DNA of 64,000 bases from Parazoarcus communis (GTDB lineage: Bacteria; Pseudomonadota; Gammaproteobacteria; Burkholderiales; Rhodocyclaceae): assembly GCF_003111645.1 (NCBI RefSeq), contig NZ_CP022187.1, forward strand, positions 372,001-436,000, in the 5' to 3' direction. Position 1 is the stretch's first letter, and each line of letters opens with the position of its first letter. The translations under genes were made by a program, and so were the position numbers. Below the pieces are notes generated by a model. The model searched no databases. It saw only the letters and a list, made by a program, of their open reading frames with translations, and was not told the origin of the DNA. This document shows, in pieces, positions 28,390 through 37,571 of this stretch.

Positions 28390-28751
28390 GGTCTCGTAAT
28401 CTCGTTCAAGCACGTGCGGGGCTGACGTGCGTATTCCGGTTGTATCGACAGGCAGTTCGGGCATGTGCCGGCAGGGGTTTTCAGCACGTGACCGCAAGGA
28501 GCGATACGCAGCATAAGCGTTCGTACATTGTCAGGTCACTGCTTTGTGGGCAAGCTCGGCCTCATCGGCGGTTGAGCATGATGCGTCATCTGGCTCGGCG
28601 CTTCGCAGCCAAAGTGTCATGGGTGCTGCCGGCCTGTTTTCGATATGCTACAGGCGATGTTTCCTGCGCCGGCCGTGTGCCGGCGTTCCTTTTTCGGCGG
28701 ACCCGGCCCGCATGCTGTATGCGGGTGTCTGCCGCTTTCGCGAGTAATGCA
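28390..28751. other. Intergenic region upstream of hyi and the EamA transporter gene
   Basis: 362 bp between divergent genes. It holds a possible hairpin-plus-T-tract at 28668-28696 (GCGCCGGC / GCCGGCG then TTCCTTTTT), which could be an attenuator ahead of the transporter gene. No coding potential or other motif was recognised. Confidence 0.35.
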
Positions 28752-29645
28752 ATGCTTTCGGTTCGTCCTGCCAGGCTGGCAGTCTTGGCGCTGCTGTTGA
28801 TGTCGCTGATCTGGGGCTACAACTGGGTGGTGATGAAGCAGGTGATCAGCTACGTCGATCCCTTCGACTTTTCCGCCATTCGCACGCTGCTTGCCGCGGC
28901 GGTGCTGTTCATCGTGGTGGTGATTGCGCGCCGGCCGCTGCGTCCGGTGGCGCCGCGCCAGCTGCTCCTGCTCGGCCTGTTGCAGACGGCGACGTTTACG
29001 GCGCTGATTCAGTGGGCGCTGGTCAGTGGCGGCGCGGGCAAGACCGCCATCCTCGTCTACACCATGCCGTTCTGGCTGATGCCGCTGGCGTGGTGGCTGC
29101 TTGGCGAGCGCGTGCGCGGCGTGCAGTGGATTGCGACTGCGGTGGCGGCCTTCGGGCTGTTGCTCATCCTCGACCCGTGGTCGATGACCGGCAGCGTGAT
29201 GGGCAATGTGCTGGCGGTGGGCGGCGGTCTGACCTGGGCGCTGTCGACGGTAGTGGCAAAGCGCATGCGGCGCGACCATGACTTCGACCTGCTGTCGATG
29301 ACCGCGTGGCAGATGCTGTTCGGCGCGCTTGCGCTGTGCGTGGTGGCCTTGCTGGTGCCGTCGCGGCCGATCGACCCGACACCGTATTTCTTCGGCGCGC
29401 TGTTCTTCAACGCGGTGTTCGCAACAGGCCTCGCATGGCTGCTGTGGCTGTACGTGCTGCAGAAGCTGCCTGCCGGCGTAGCCGGTCTGTCAGCGCTTGG
29501 CATCCCGCTGATCGGCGCGCTTGCGGGCTGGATCGAACTGGGCGAGCGGCCGAGCACGAACGAGTTTTCCGGCATGGCGCTGATCGTGGTGGCGCTGGCG
29601 CTGACCAGCCTGTGGCCCTTGCTGCAGGCCAGGCGAAAGGCTTGA
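28752..29645 (+). CDS. EamA/DMT family transporter
   Basis: 297 residues with ten hydrophobic segments in two EamA repeats. Repeat 1: LALLLMSLIWGYNWVVMKQV...FSAIRTLLAAAVLFIVVVIARR; repeat 2 begins NVLAVGGGLTWALSTVVAKRM. Such proteins export amino acids or other metabolites; substrate unknown. Start at 28752 (MLSVRPARLAV) is preferred as it begins just before the first membrane segment; ATG at 28719 would add eleven residues. Stands alone between convergent and divergent neighbours. Confidence 0.85.
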   Translation: MLSVRPARLAVLALLLMSLIWGYNWVVMKQVISYVDPFDFSAIRTLLAAAVLFIVVVIARRPLRPVAPRQLLLLGLLQTATFTALIQWALVSGGAGKTAILVYTMPFWLMPLAWWLLGERVRGVQWIATAVAAFGLLLILDPWSMTGSVMGNVLAVGGGLTWALSTVVAKRMRRDHDFDLLSMTAWQMLFGALALCVVALLVPSRPIDPTPYFFGALFFNAVFATGLAWLLWLYVLQKLPAGVAGLSALGIPLIGALAGWIELGERPSTNEFSGMALIVVALALTSLWPLLQARRKA

Positions 29646-29705
29646 TGTCCGAGTGAGTGCATTCCGCCACGCGCCCGGAGCGTGTCCGGCGCGCGGCGAT
29701 GCTGC

Positions 29706-30230
29706 CTAGCTTGACGCGACCGCGCTGTCGATCAGACCGACGGTGTCGAGCGTGATCTCGTCGCAGTTTTGGCCCGGTCCGGCGCGGTCGACCACGAGGA
29801 AGTCGCACACCCCACCCAGCGCGAGCAGCGGGTGGTGCCAGACGCCGGTGGCGTAGTTCACGCCCTGGTCGCCACGGGCCAGGAACACCTGCAGCTGCGC
29901 AGCCGTCGGCGCCTCGCCCGCAGGCGCCACCACCACCAGGTAGGGCTTGCCCGACATCGGGATGAAGGCCTGGCTCGCCAGCGGGTGGCGCTCCATCATC
30001 TCGACGCGGAAGGGCAGGGCGCGTGGCTGGCCGCGGAAAATGGACACGATCACCCGGCCGTCTGCGCCGGGTTCGATGTTCGCCAGATCGTGGTAACGCT
30101 CAGTGTTACCGGCGTTGATGGTGAAGTGCTTTACCGCATCGCTGGCTTCGATGACCTCGCCGAAAGGCGCGAAGGCCTCGCGGCTCAGCGGCTCGACCCG
30201 AAGCGGCTGCACTGCAAGGGCAGTGGTCAT
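29706..30230 (-). CDS. allA: Ureidoglycolate lyase, copy 1
   Basis: Splits (S)-ureidoglycolate to glyoxylate and urea, last step of allantoate breakdown. 174 residues: [66 protein letters not shown], and [10 protein letters not shown] are AllA family blocks. The ATG at 30230 overlaps the alc stop as ATGA, so translation is coupled. Apart from the last about twelve residues (LIDSAVASS tail) and two substitutions it is the same as copy 2 at 35891-36409. Confidence 0.94.
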   Translation of the reverse strand: MTTALAVQPLRVEPLSREAFAPFGEVIEASDAVKHFTINAGNTERYHDLANIEPGADGRVIVSIFRGQPRALPFRVEMMERHPLASQAFIPMSGKPYLVVVAPAGEAPTAAQLQVFLARGDQGVNYATGVWHHPLLALGGVCDFLVVDRAGPGQNCDEITLDTVGLIDSAVASS

Positions 30231-31291
30231 GAACCAGTCCGCGCCGAGCTCGCGGCGACCTTGCCCCACAGACGCAGACGCGACACGCCACCGTCGGGAA
30301 AGATGTTGAAGCGCACGTGGCTCACCGTGCCGAGCTTCGCCAGCTCCTCGACATAGGTGTGGATCGAATCCGCCGCCAGCTTCTGCTCGGGCAGCAGGGT
30401 GTGCCAGAACATGCTCTCGGTGGTGATCGAGCGATCGGTGCCGCCACTGACGAATGCAGCCTGTACCGAGCAGCGGTCGGGGAAGTTGCCCTTGAAGAAG
30501 GCGGTGTCGACCTCGATCTTCTCGATCGTGCCGGGCGCGCCCAACTCAAGCACGCACCAGTCGTTGCCGGGCTCACGGCGGCGGCGGGTCTCCCAGCCGT
30601 CGCCCATGTTCTTGCCGGGGCCGGGCAGCATCAGCGCCGCAGCCGACGAACCAAAGCTCGCGTCGTTCCACGACACTGCACGACCGCCGTTCTCCATCGC
30701 CACCAGATCGACCAGCGCATCCGGTGCGGCATTCTCCAGTCCGCCCACGGGACGCCCATACACACGCAGACGGGCAATGCCGCCATCGGGAAAGATGTTG
30801 ACGCGCAGATGCGTCCACGCGGAGTCGTTCGCGCATTCCAGCAGATGGTGTGCGCTCGGGCCGAGCGGCGTCGCCGGCAGGATCTCAGTCCAGCTTGCCG
30901 CCTTGAGCACCTCGACCTCGTCGGACTCGGACACGCAGGCCTCGATCGAGACCGCCGGCGGATAGTTGCCGGTGAAGTGGCTGGTATCGACGTCGAAGCC
31001 GCGGATCACGCCCTTCACGCCGAGCCTGACCAGCGCCCAGTCGTAGCCTGCGACGCGCTTGCGGCGCGACTCCCAGCCATCCATCCACTTGCCGTTGGTG
31101 TCGAACTTGCCGGGCACGAACTGCGCCGGCTCCGGATTGAGCATGCGGGCGACTTCGGCAAAGAAGTCGTCGGACGCGAACAGCGCCTTCGCACCCAGAC
31201 GGGTGCTGGCGAGATCGACCGAGCGCAGTGCCCATTCGGGCAGATCGGCGGGCTGGGCAAAGACGGGGGCGCCGGGGGTGTGACTGGCCAT
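29737..31291. repeat. Direct repeat of the allA-alc module, unit 1
   Basis: 1,555 bp repeated at 35916-37470 with no length change, offset 6,179 bp, same orientation. It runs from codon about 164 of allA to exactly the alc start codon. By eye about 2-3% of bases differ, nearly all silent. Sequences outside the two ends are unrelated. Confidence 0.9.
30227..31291 (-). CDS. alc: Allantoicase, copy 1
   Basis: Hydrolyses allantoate to (S)-ureidoglycolate and urea. 354 residues made of two related jelly-roll allantoicase repeats: repeat 1 [29 protein letters not shown]...[15 protein letters not shown], repeat 2 [28 protein letters not shown]...[15 protein letters not shown], each followed by [20 protein letters not shown] or [20 protein letters not shown]. 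Start at 31291 marks the end of the duplicated segment. Only two residues distinguish it from copy 2 ([11 protein letters not shown] here, [11 protein letters not shown] there). Confidence 0.96.
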   Translation of the reverse strand: MASHTPGAPVFAQPADLPEWALRSVDLASTRLGAKALFASDDFFAEVARMLNPEPAQFVPGKFDTNGKWMDGWESRRKRVAGYDWALVRLGVKGVIRGFDVDTSHFTGNYPPAVSIEACVSESDEVEVLKAASWTEILPATPLGPSAHHLLECANDSAWTHLRVNIFPDGGIARLRVYGRPVGGLENAAPDALVDLVAMENGGRAVSWNDASFGSSAAALMLPGPGKNMGDGWETRRRREPGNDWCVLELGAPGTIEKIEVDTAFFKGNFPDRCSVQAAFVSGGTDRSITTESMFWHTLLPEQKLAADSIHTYVEELAKLGTVSHVRFNIFPDGGVSRLRLWGKVAASSARTGS

Positions 31292-31474
31292 CGATGAAAT
31301 CTCCTCTGTTGGGGTCCGCGGACCGCCTGTGTGTCTGATCGGGTCGTCCCCGGCCGCAGCTTCCCGACGCTGCCCGTCATGGTCAGCGGTTCGGCGCGCA
31401 GTGTGTGAGTCGGTTCTGCTTGGAAGCGGGGGCAGGGGATTGCTGCTGCATTGTATTTTCAGATTGTAAAAATC

Positions 31475-31486
31475 GTATACAAAAAA
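31475..31486 (-). promoter_or_regulatory. Candidate GntR operator, alc side
   Basis: Minus strand TTTTTTGTATAC; shares TTTTGTAYAC with the site next to the regulator gene. Short palindromic GTATAC at its 3' end is typical of FadR-type GntR sites. Confidence 0.35.
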
Positions 31487-31721
31487 TATTTGATACCAGC
31501 GGGTGGTTCGCATGAGCAGCCCGCTGCACCCGCAAAAAGCCTTTTCCTGTCTGCGCCTCAATATTGTTTCTCCATCTTGCGGCGGTCGCGAAAGATGCTC
31601 CGGATTGGTGCCGACGCACTATAACTGGGCGTTCTGTGACTCGCTGTTGTGCATGTGAGGCGTGAGTCGGCGGGAGCTGATCGCAATACCATTGATTGTT
31701 TTTATGGGTACAAGTTTCGAT

Positions 31722-31733
31722 TGTTTTGTACAC
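31722..31733 (+). promoter_or_regulatory. Candidate GntR operator, regulator side
   Basis: TGTTTTGTACAC, 72 bp upstream of the GntR start; continues CAAAC to give the near-palindrome TTTGTACACAAA. Confidence 0.35.
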
Positions 31734-31804
31734 AAACAGGTCCTACACTTTGTCCGAAGAAGAGGTCCTCTGAGGACTTCAGCGTGCATGGCGGAGAGGC
31801 AAAG

Positions 31805-32560
31805 TTGAGCAAGAAACGATCACCCATTGATCTGGGCTCGCTCCAGAGCGAAGAGACCATGACGGGTAGCGGACGTGACGAAGCGATCTACCGCAATCTT
31901 TACGCGGCCATCGTGGAGAACCACCTCGAGCCCGGAACCAAGCTGCCCGAAGACACGCTGGCCGAGGCCTTTGGCGTCAGCCGCACGAGTATCCGCAAGG
32001 TGCTGCAGCGCCTGGCCTACGAGCGCCTGGTCGACATCCGCATGAACCGCGGCGCCACTGTGGCCCAGCCTACAGTCAAGGAGGCACGGGATGTGTTCGC
32101 TGCGCGTCGCATCGTCGAGTGCGGTGCGATTGCACAGGTGGTGGCGCGGGCCACGCCTGCGAAGCTCGACGAGTTGCGCGACATCGTGCGGCGTGAGCAG
32201 GACGCCGAAGCGCGGGGCGACCGCCGCGAATCCATCTATCTGTCGGGCGAGTTCCATGTCGCGCTGAGCCGTCTGTCCGAAAACGACACGATCAGCGACA
32301 TCCTCGCCGGACTGGTGTCGCGCTCCTCGCTGGTGATCGCCACCTATGGCTCGCCGATGTCGGGCAGTTGCCGTCACACCGAGCACCACGACGTGCTCGA
32401 CCTGATCGCAGCAGGCGATGCCGAGGGCGCGCGCGAGTGGATGGAGCGCCACCTGCGAGAGGTGGAGCGCAGCGTTGTTCTGCTCGAAGAGAACCCCTCG
32501 GCGCCAGACCTGCGCCGGATCCTCGACGACGTGGCGCAGCGCCAGCGCCGCCAGCCCTGA
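31805..32560 (+). CDS. GntR-family (FadR/FCD) regulator of allantoin genes
   Basis: 251 residues. GntR winged helix at about 25-90 (EAIYRNLYAAIVENHLEPGTKLPEDTLAEAFGVSRTSIRKVLQRLAYERLV) and C-terminal FCD ligand domain (about 100-235) with metal-binding residues in EFHVALSRLSEN and EHHDVLDLIAAGD. Start is taken as the TTG at 31805 because GGAGAGG lies five bases upstream; ATG at 31859 is the alternative. First of a string with the allantoin racemase, permease and puuE genes, so it probably senses a purine catabolite. Divergent from alc copy 1. Confidence 0.9.
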   Translation: MSKKRSPIDLGSLQSEETMTGSGRDEAIYRNLYAAIVENHLEPGTKLPEDTLAEAFGVSRTSIRKVLQRLAYERLVDIRMNRGATVAQPTVKEARDVFAARRIVECGAIAQVVARATPAKLDELRDIVRREQDAEARGDRRESIYLSGEFHVALSRLSENDTISDILAGLVSRSSLVIATYGSPMSGSCRHTEHHDVLDLIAAGDAEGAREWMERHLREVERSVVLLEENPSAPDLRRILDDVAQRQRRQP

Positions 32561-32613
32561 TCAAACGCCATGGCCGTCCGGCGGACGGGTGGCAACCAGG
32601 AGAACAGCAGCAG

Positions 32614-33345
32614 ATGCATATCAGGCTCATCAACCCCAACACCACCGCGAGCATGACCGCGAAGATCGGCGAGGCGGCCGCGCGGGTCGCCGCAGCCGGC
32701 ACGCAGACCTCGGCCTGCAATCCGCTCGCGGGTCCGGTTTCGATCGAAAGCCATTTCGACGAGGCGATCAGCGCAATCGGCGTGCTCGAAGAGATCCGTC
32801 GCGGCGAGACGGAGAACATCGACGCCTACATCATCGCGTGCTTCGGCGACCCCGGCCTGCTCGCCGCCCGTGAGCTGAGCCCTGCGCCGGTGATCGGCAT
32901 TGCCGAGGCCGCCTTTCATCTCGCCACCCTGATCAGCACACGCTTCTCGATCGTGACCACGCTCGGTCGCACCTGCATCATCGCCGAGCACCTGCTGCAG
33001 AGCTATGGTTTTGCCCACCACTGCCGGCGCGTGCGCGCCGCGGAAATTCCGGTGCTCGACCTCGAGGACGATGGCGCCTGCGCGCTCGACCGCATCATCG
33101 AAGAGTGTCGCCGGGCTCGGGACGAAGACGGTGTAGGTGCGATTGTGCTCGGCTGTGGCGGCATGGCCGACCTCACCGCGCAGATCCGCGACGCGGTCGG
33201 TCTGCCGATCGTCGAGGGCGTGACCGCTGCGGTGAAACTGGCCGAATCCCTCGTCAGCCTGGGGCTGCAAACCAGCAAGCATGGCGATCTCGCCTTTCCG
33301 CGCCCGAAGCAGTTCACCGGGCACTTCGATTATCTGAGTGCATGA
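32614..33345 (+). CDS. Allantoin racemase (Asp/Glu/hydantoin racemase family)
   Basis: 243 residues. MHIRLINPNTTASMTAKIGEAAA is the hydantoin/allantoin racemase N-terminus; catalytic cysteines lie in YIIACFGDPGL and AIVLGCGGMADL. Racemisation makes both allantoin enantiomers available to allantoinase. GGAGAA precedes the start by nine bases. It sits 53 bp after the regulator gene and ahead of the permease and allantoinase genes, which decides allantoin over hydantoin as substrate. Confidence 0.9.
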   Translation: MHIRLINPNTTASMTAKIGEAAARVAAAGTQTSACNPLAGPVSIESHFDEAISAIGVLEEIRRGETENIDAYIIACFGDPGLLAARELSPAPVIGIAEAAFHLATLISTRFSIVTTLGRTCIIAEHLLQSYGFAHHCRRVRAAEIPVLDLEDDGACALDRIIEECRRARDEDGVGAIVLGCGGMADLTAQIRDAVGLPIVEGVTAAVKLAESLVSLGLQTSKHGDLAFPRPKQFTGHFDYLSA

Positions 33346-33439
33346 GCAATCGCGACAGCCACTTCACAGAACAGTGGCGCCGCAAGCGTGAGACCGCGCG
33401 GTGCGCGCACCGTATCCCCAAACGAAAAGGAGCGTCACC

Positions 33440-34825
33440 ATGACGACTAACACCGAGGCAATTCGTACCCCCGGCCTGCAGCCGGGCAGCGAGCACACGG
33501 CCACAACCGGCCACGGCAAGGGGCTGGGTGAAGAATCCCTGGCGCCGCAGCAGACCCGCATCATGGGCAAGTGGTCCTATCTGCTGGCGTGGTTCGGCGG
33601 TTGCGTGTCGATCGGCACTTTCGCCATGGGCTCGAGCATCGTCGGTACGCTCAATCTGTTGCAGGCCACGGTTGCCATCGCGGTGGGCTGCTTCGTGATC
33701 GGTATCGCGCTGGCCATCAACGGCGCTGCGGGCTACAAGTACGGCATTCCCTTTGTGGTTCAGGCGCGCTCGGCGTTCGGGTTTGCCGGAACCAAGTTTC
33801 CGGGGCTGGTACGGGCGGTGCCGGCCATCGTCTGGTATGGCTTCCAGAGCTGGGTGGGGGCAGGGGCGCTCAACGCGGTGTCGGCCTCATTGTTTGGCTT
33901 CGACAACCTGGTGTTCTGGTTCATCGTGTTCCAGTTCCTGCAGATCGGCCTGTCGGTGCTCGGCTTCCAGGGCATCAAGTGGCTGGAGAACATCGGCAGC
34001 GGCTTCATCCTGGTGTCGCTGACCTACATGTTCTTCAGCGTCATCGACAAGTACGGCGATGTCATCACCGAGCGGCTGGTCAACATCGAAGGCACCTGGG
34101 GCATGCCATTCTGGGGCGCGACCATGCTCTTCCTCGGCATCTACAGCACCATGATGCTCAACGTCAGCGACTATGCACGAGAACTCGAGAAAGGCGTGCG
34201 CCGTGCGCCGCTGACGACGATTTACGCCATGTCCATCCTCCCGTGCACGCTGTTCATGGGCCTGATCGGGCTGATGGTGTCGGGTGCGACCGGTGTGGCC
34301 GATCCGATCCAGGTGTTTTCCAGCGCGGTAGACAACAAGCCGCTGCTGATCGCGACGCTGCTCTTCATTACCTTTGCGCAGGTCACCACCAACGTGCTCA
34401 ACAACGTGGTACCGCCAACCTATGTGCTGATGGACGTGTTCAAGCTGTCGTTCCGCAGCTCGGCGATCATCGTCGGCCTGCTCGCCTTCTGCACCTTTCC
34501 GTGGGAACTGGTCAAGGACGAGTCCGCTGCCGGCCTGCAGTTTTTTGTGCAGACCTATTCGGCATTCCTGGGGCCGATCTTCGCGGTGCTGGTCGTGGAT
34601 TACTACATCATCCGCCGCCGCACGCTCGATCTGGGCAAACTGTATGACGAGAACGGCCCTTATCGCGGTGTGAACTACGCCGGTATCGTGGCTTCGCTCA
34701 TCGGTGCCGGCGTCGCGCTGAGCTTTTCCTCGGTGTCCTGGTATGCCAGCCTGTTGCCGGCCGGCCTCAGCTACTGGCTGTTGATGAAGAACTGGAGCGC
34801 TTGCAAGCGCTTTTGCGAAAACTGA
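33440..34825 (+). CDS. NCS1-family permease, probably allantoin
   Basis: 461 residues, about 12 membrane segments, NCS1 (nucleobase:cation symporter 1) family: WSYLLAWFGGCVSIGTFAMGSS, GIPFVVQARSAFGFAGTKFPGLVRAVPAIVWYGFQSWVGAGAL, and ILNVSDYAREL-like MMLNVSDYARELEKG. NCS1 proteins import cytosine, hydantoins, allantoin, uracil or purines. Position between allantoin racemase and allantoinase genes favours allantoin. AAAAGGAG lies six bases upstream of the start. Confidence 0.92.
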   Translation: MTTNTEAIRTPGLQPGSEHTATTGHGKGLGEESLAPQQTRIMGKWSYLLAWFGGCVSIGTFAMGSSIVGTLNLLQATVAIAVGCFVIGIALAINGAAGYKYGIPFVVQARSAFGFAGTKFPGLVRAVPAIVWYGFQSWVGAGALNAVSASLFGFDNLVFWFIVFQFLQIGLSVLGFQGIKWLENIGSGFILVSLTYMFFSVIDKYGDVITERLVNIEGTWGMPFWGATMLFLGIYSTMMLNVSDYARELEKGVRRAPLTTIYAMSILPCTLFMGLIGLMVSGATGVADPIQVFSSAVDNKPLLIATLLFITFAQVTTNVLNNVVPPTYVLMDVFKLSFRSSAIIVGLLAFCTFPWELVKDESAAGLQFFVQTYSAFLGPIFAVLVVDYYIIRRRTLDLGKLYDENGPYRGVNYAGIVASLIGAGVALSFSSVSWYASLLPAGLSYWLLMKNWSACKRFCEN

Positions 34826-34886
34826 TCTGCCGACGCGCAGCCGGCCTGAGGTGGCCGCTGCCATCCGTGCGCATGGAGAGCCCGTC

Positions 34887-35813
34887 ATGAAGCCTGATTC
34901 GAACTACCCCCGCGACCTCATCGGCTACGGCCGCAACCCCCCGCATGCCAACTGGCCGGGCAAGGCCCGCGTGGCGGTGCAGTTCGTACTGAACTACGAG
35001 GAGGGTGGCGAGAACTGCGTGCTCCACGGCGACCCGGGCAGCGAACAGTTTCTGTCTGAGCTGTTCAACGCCGCCAGCTACCCCGAGCGCCACATGTCGA
35101 TGGAAGGCATCTACGAGTACGGCTCGCGGGTCGGCGCATGGCGCATCCTGCGCGAGTTCGAGCGTCGGGGGCTGCCGCTGACCATCTTCGGTGTGTCGAC
35201 TGCGCTCGAGCGTCACCCTGAAATGACCGCGGCCTTCCGCGAGTTCGGCCACGAGATCGCCTGTCATGGCTGGAAGTGGATTCACTATCAGGGCGTGGAT
35301 GAGGAGATCGAGCGAGAACACATGCGCATCGGCATGGAGATCATCGAGCGCCTCACCGGCGAACGTGCGCTGGGCTGGTACACCGGACGCGACTCCCCCA
35401 ACACCCGGCGCCTGGTCGCGGACTACGGCGGTTTTCTGTATGACTCCGACTACTACGGCGACGATCTGCCGTTCTGGACCCAGGTCGAGAAAACCGACGG
35501 CAGCACCACGCCGCACCTGATCGTGCCTTACACGCTCGACACCAACGACATGCGCTTCGCGCTGCCGCAGGGCTTCTCCCACGGAGACGAGTTCTTCGAG
35601 TATCTGCGCGACGCGTTCGACGTGATGTATGCCGAAGGCGAAGAGCGTCCGGCCATGATGAGCGTCGGCATGCACTGCCGCCTGCTCGGAAGGCCGGGGC
35701 GTTTCCGCGCGCTGCAGCGCTTCCTCGACCATATCGAGAAGCACGATCGCGTGTGGGTGTGCCGCCGCGTGGACGTCGCGCGTCACTGGATCGAACACCA
35801 CCCGCATCCCTGA
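34887..35813 (+). CDS. puuE: Allantoinase PuuE, polysaccharide deacetylase fold
   Basis: Hydrolyses allantoin to allantoate without the amidohydrolase-type metal centre. 308 residues: YPRDLIGYGRNPPHANWPGKARVAVQFVLNYEEGGENC, EYGSRVGAWRILREFERRGLPLTIFGVSTALER, HGWKWIHYQG, GWYTGRDSPNTRRLVADYGG, and MMSVGMHCRLLGRPGR are characteristic of PuuE. Start at 34887 has GGAGAG nine bases upstream; ATG at 34872 is possible. Ends with a very strong hairpin terminator. Confidence 0.95.
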   Translation: MKPDSNYPRDLIGYGRNPPHANWPGKARVAVQFVLNYEEGGENCVLHGDPGSEQFLSELFNAASYPERHMSMEGIYEYGSRVGAWRILREFERRGLPLTIFGVSTALERHPEMTAAFREFGHEIACHGWKWIHYQGVDEEIEREHMRIGMEIIERLTGERALGWYTGRDSPNTRRLVADYGGFLYDSDYYGDDLPFWTQVEKTDGSTTPHLIVPYTLDTNDMRFALPQGFSHGDEFFEYLRDAFDVMYAEGEERPAMMSVGMHCRLLGRPGRFRALQRFLDHIEKHDRVWVCRRVDVARHWIEHHPHP

Positions 35814-35830
35814 GTGGACTGAGCTGCTTT

Positions 35831-35873
35831 GGGCGGCCCGCCGGTTTCAGCCGGCGGGCCGCCCATTTCGTTT
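35831..35873 (+). terminator. Terminator of puuE
   Basis: 14-bp perfect stem GGGCGGCCCGCCGG / CCGGCGGGCCGCCC, loop TTTCAG, then ATTTCGTTTATT; 17 bp after the puuE stop and facing the second allA. Confidence 0.75.
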
Positions 35874-35890
35874 ATTGCGTGCTCAGTGAC

Positions 35891-36409
35891 TCAAAGCGGG
35901 GCGCAGTCGATTACGCCGACGGTGTCGAGCGTGATCTCGTCGCAGTTTTGGCGCGGCCCTGCGCGGTCGACCACGAGGAAGTCGCACACCCCACCCAGCG
36001 CGAGCAGCGGGTGGTGCCAGACGCCGGTGGCGTAGTTCACGCCCTGATCGCCACGGGCCAGGAACACCCGCAGCTGCGCAGCCGTCGGCGCCTCGCCCGC
36101 AGGCGCCACCACCACCAGGTAGGGCTTGCCCGACATCGGGATGAAGGCCTGGCTCGCCAGCGGATGGCGCTCCATCATCTCGACGCGGAAGGGCAGGGCG
36201 CGTGGCTGGCCGCGAAAGATGGACACGATCACCCGGCCGTCTGCGCCGGGTTCGATGTTCGCCAGATCGTGGTAACGCTCAGTGTTACCGGCGTTGATGG
36301 TGAAGTGCTTTACCGCATCGCTGGCCTCGATGACCTCGCCGAAAGGCGCGAAGGCCTCGCGGCTCAGCGGCTCGACCCGAAGCGGCTGCACTGCAAGGGC
36401 AGTGGTCAT
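35891..36409 (-). CDS. allA: Ureidoglycolate lyase, copy 2
   Basis: 172 residues, same enzyme as 29706-30230, differing by two internal substitutions ([15 protein letters not shown]) and by the C-terminal tail, which ends VIDCAPL because the repeat boundary falls inside the last codons. Start overlaps the alc copy 2 stop as ATGA. All conserved AllA blocks are intact, so it should be active. Confidence 0.93.
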   Translation of the reverse strand: MTTALAVQPLRVEPLSREAFAPFGEVIEASDAVKHFTINAGNTERYHDLANIEPGADGRVIVSIFRGQPRALPFRVEMMERHPLASQAFIPMSGKPYLVVVAPAGEAPTAAQLRVFLARGDQGVNYATGVWHHPLLALGGVCDFLVVDRAGPRQNCDEITLDTVGVIDCAPL

Positions 36410-37470
36410 GAACCAGTCCGCGCCGAGCTCGCGGCGACCTTGCCCCACAGACGCAGACGCGACACGCCACCGTCGGGAAAGATGTTGAAGCGCACGTGGC
36501 TCACCGTGCCGAGCTTCGCCAGCTCCTCGACATAGGTGTGGATCGAATCCGCCGCCAGCTTCTGCTCGGGCAGCAGGGTGTGCCAGAACATGCTCTCGGT
36601 GGTGATCGAGCGATCAGTGCCGCCGCTCACGAACGCGGCCTGTACCGAGCAGCGGTCGGGGAAATTGCCCTTGAAGAAGGCGGTGTCGACCTCGATCTTC
36701 TCGATCGTGCCGGGCGCGCCCAACTCAAGCACGCACCAGTCGTTGCCGGGCTCGCGGCGGCGGCGGGTCTCCCAGCCATCGCCCATGTTCTTGCCGGGGC
36801 CGGGCAGCATCAGCGCCGCGGCCGATGAACCAAAGCTCGCGTCGTTCCACGACACTGCACGACCGCCGTTTTCCATCGCCACCAGATCGACCAGCGCATC
36901 CGGTGCGGCATTCTCCAGTCCGCCCACCGGGCGGCCATACACCCGCAGACGGGCAATGCCGCCGTCGGGAAAGATGTTGACGCGCAGGTGCGTCCACGCC
37001 GCGTCGCTCGCGCATTCGAGCAGGTGGTGTGCGCTCGGGCCGAGCGGCGTCGCCGGCAGGATCTCAGTCCAGCTTGCCGCCTTGAGCACCTCGACCTCGT
37101 CGGACTCGGACACGCAGGCCTCGATCGAGACCGCCGGCGGATAGTTGCCGGTGAAGTGGCTGGTATCGACGTCGAAACCACGGATCACGCCCTTCACGCC
37201 GAGCCTGACCAGCGCCCAGTCGTAGCCTGCGACGCGCTTGCGGCGCGACTCCCAGCCATCCATCCACTTGCCGTTGGTGTCGAACTTGCCGGGCACGAAC
37301 TGCGCCGGCTCCGGATTGAGCATGCGGGCGACTTCGGCAAAGAAGTCATCGGACGCGAACAGCGCCTTCGCACCCAGACGGGTGCTGGCGAGATCGACCG
37401 AGCGCAGTGCCCATTCGGGCAGATCGGCGGGCTGGGCAAAGACGGGGGCGCCGGGGGTGTGACTGGCCAT
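35916..37470. repeat. Direct repeat of the allA-alc module, unit 2
   Basis: 1,555 bp matching 29737-31291. The right end is the alc ATG; the bases just upstream (GGAATCACAGC on the minus strand) are unrelated to those of unit 1, so this copy has a different promoter region. Confidence 0.9.
36406..37470 (-). CDS. alc: Allantoicase, copy 2
   Basis: 354 residues, two residues different from copy 1, with both jelly-roll repeats intact. Unlike copy 1 it lacks the TTTTGTAYAC motif and the long leader upstream; instead uraD ends 101 bp upstream on the same strand, so it may be read through from puuD-uraD. This would place one allA-alc copy under the urate genes and the other under the allantoin regulator. 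Confidence 0.95.
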   Translation of the reverse strand: MASHTPGAPVFAQPADLPEWALRSVDLASTRLGAKALFASDDFFAEVARMLNPEPAQFVPGKFDTNGKWMDGWESRRKRVAGYDWALVRLGVKGVIRGFDVDTSHFTGNYPPAVSIEACVSESDEVEVLKAASWTEILPATPLGPSAHHLLECASDAAWTHLRVNIFPDGGIARLRVYGRPVGGLENAAPDALVDLVAMENGGRAVSWNDASFGSSAAALMLPGPGKNMGDGWETRRRREPGNDWCVLELGAPGTIEKIEVDTAFFKGNFPDRCSVQAAFVSGGTDRSITTESMFWHTLLPEQKLAADSIHTYVEELAKLGTVSHVRFNIFPDGGVSRLRLWGKVAASSARTGS

Positions 37471-37571
37471 GCTGTGATTCCTTTTGTTCTTTCAGGTATT
37501 CGGTGCCGGGGATTGAAGGCAGGATATTCCATGCAGTGCGCCGCAGTGTCTACCGTGCAACACCGCCCGCT

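Larger units (their letters stand above)
31292..31804. promoter_or_regulatory. Divergent control region between alc copy 1 and the GntR regulator
   Basis: 513 bp, with an AT-rich stretch at 31440-31510 and another at 31690-31740. Each carries a TTTTGTAYAC motif (31475-31486, 31722-31733). No open frame with coding character was found. Confidence 0.5.

Noticed and set aside
28668..28696. Attenuator ahead of the EamA transporter as a firm feature
   Set aside because: Stem is short, the T-tract is interrupted and no aptamer-like structure precedes it; mentioned only in the intergenic entry.
29737..37470. The allA-alc repeat as a transposon boundary
   Set aside because: No transposase, terminal inverted repeats or target-site duplication at either end; ends coincide with gene positions.
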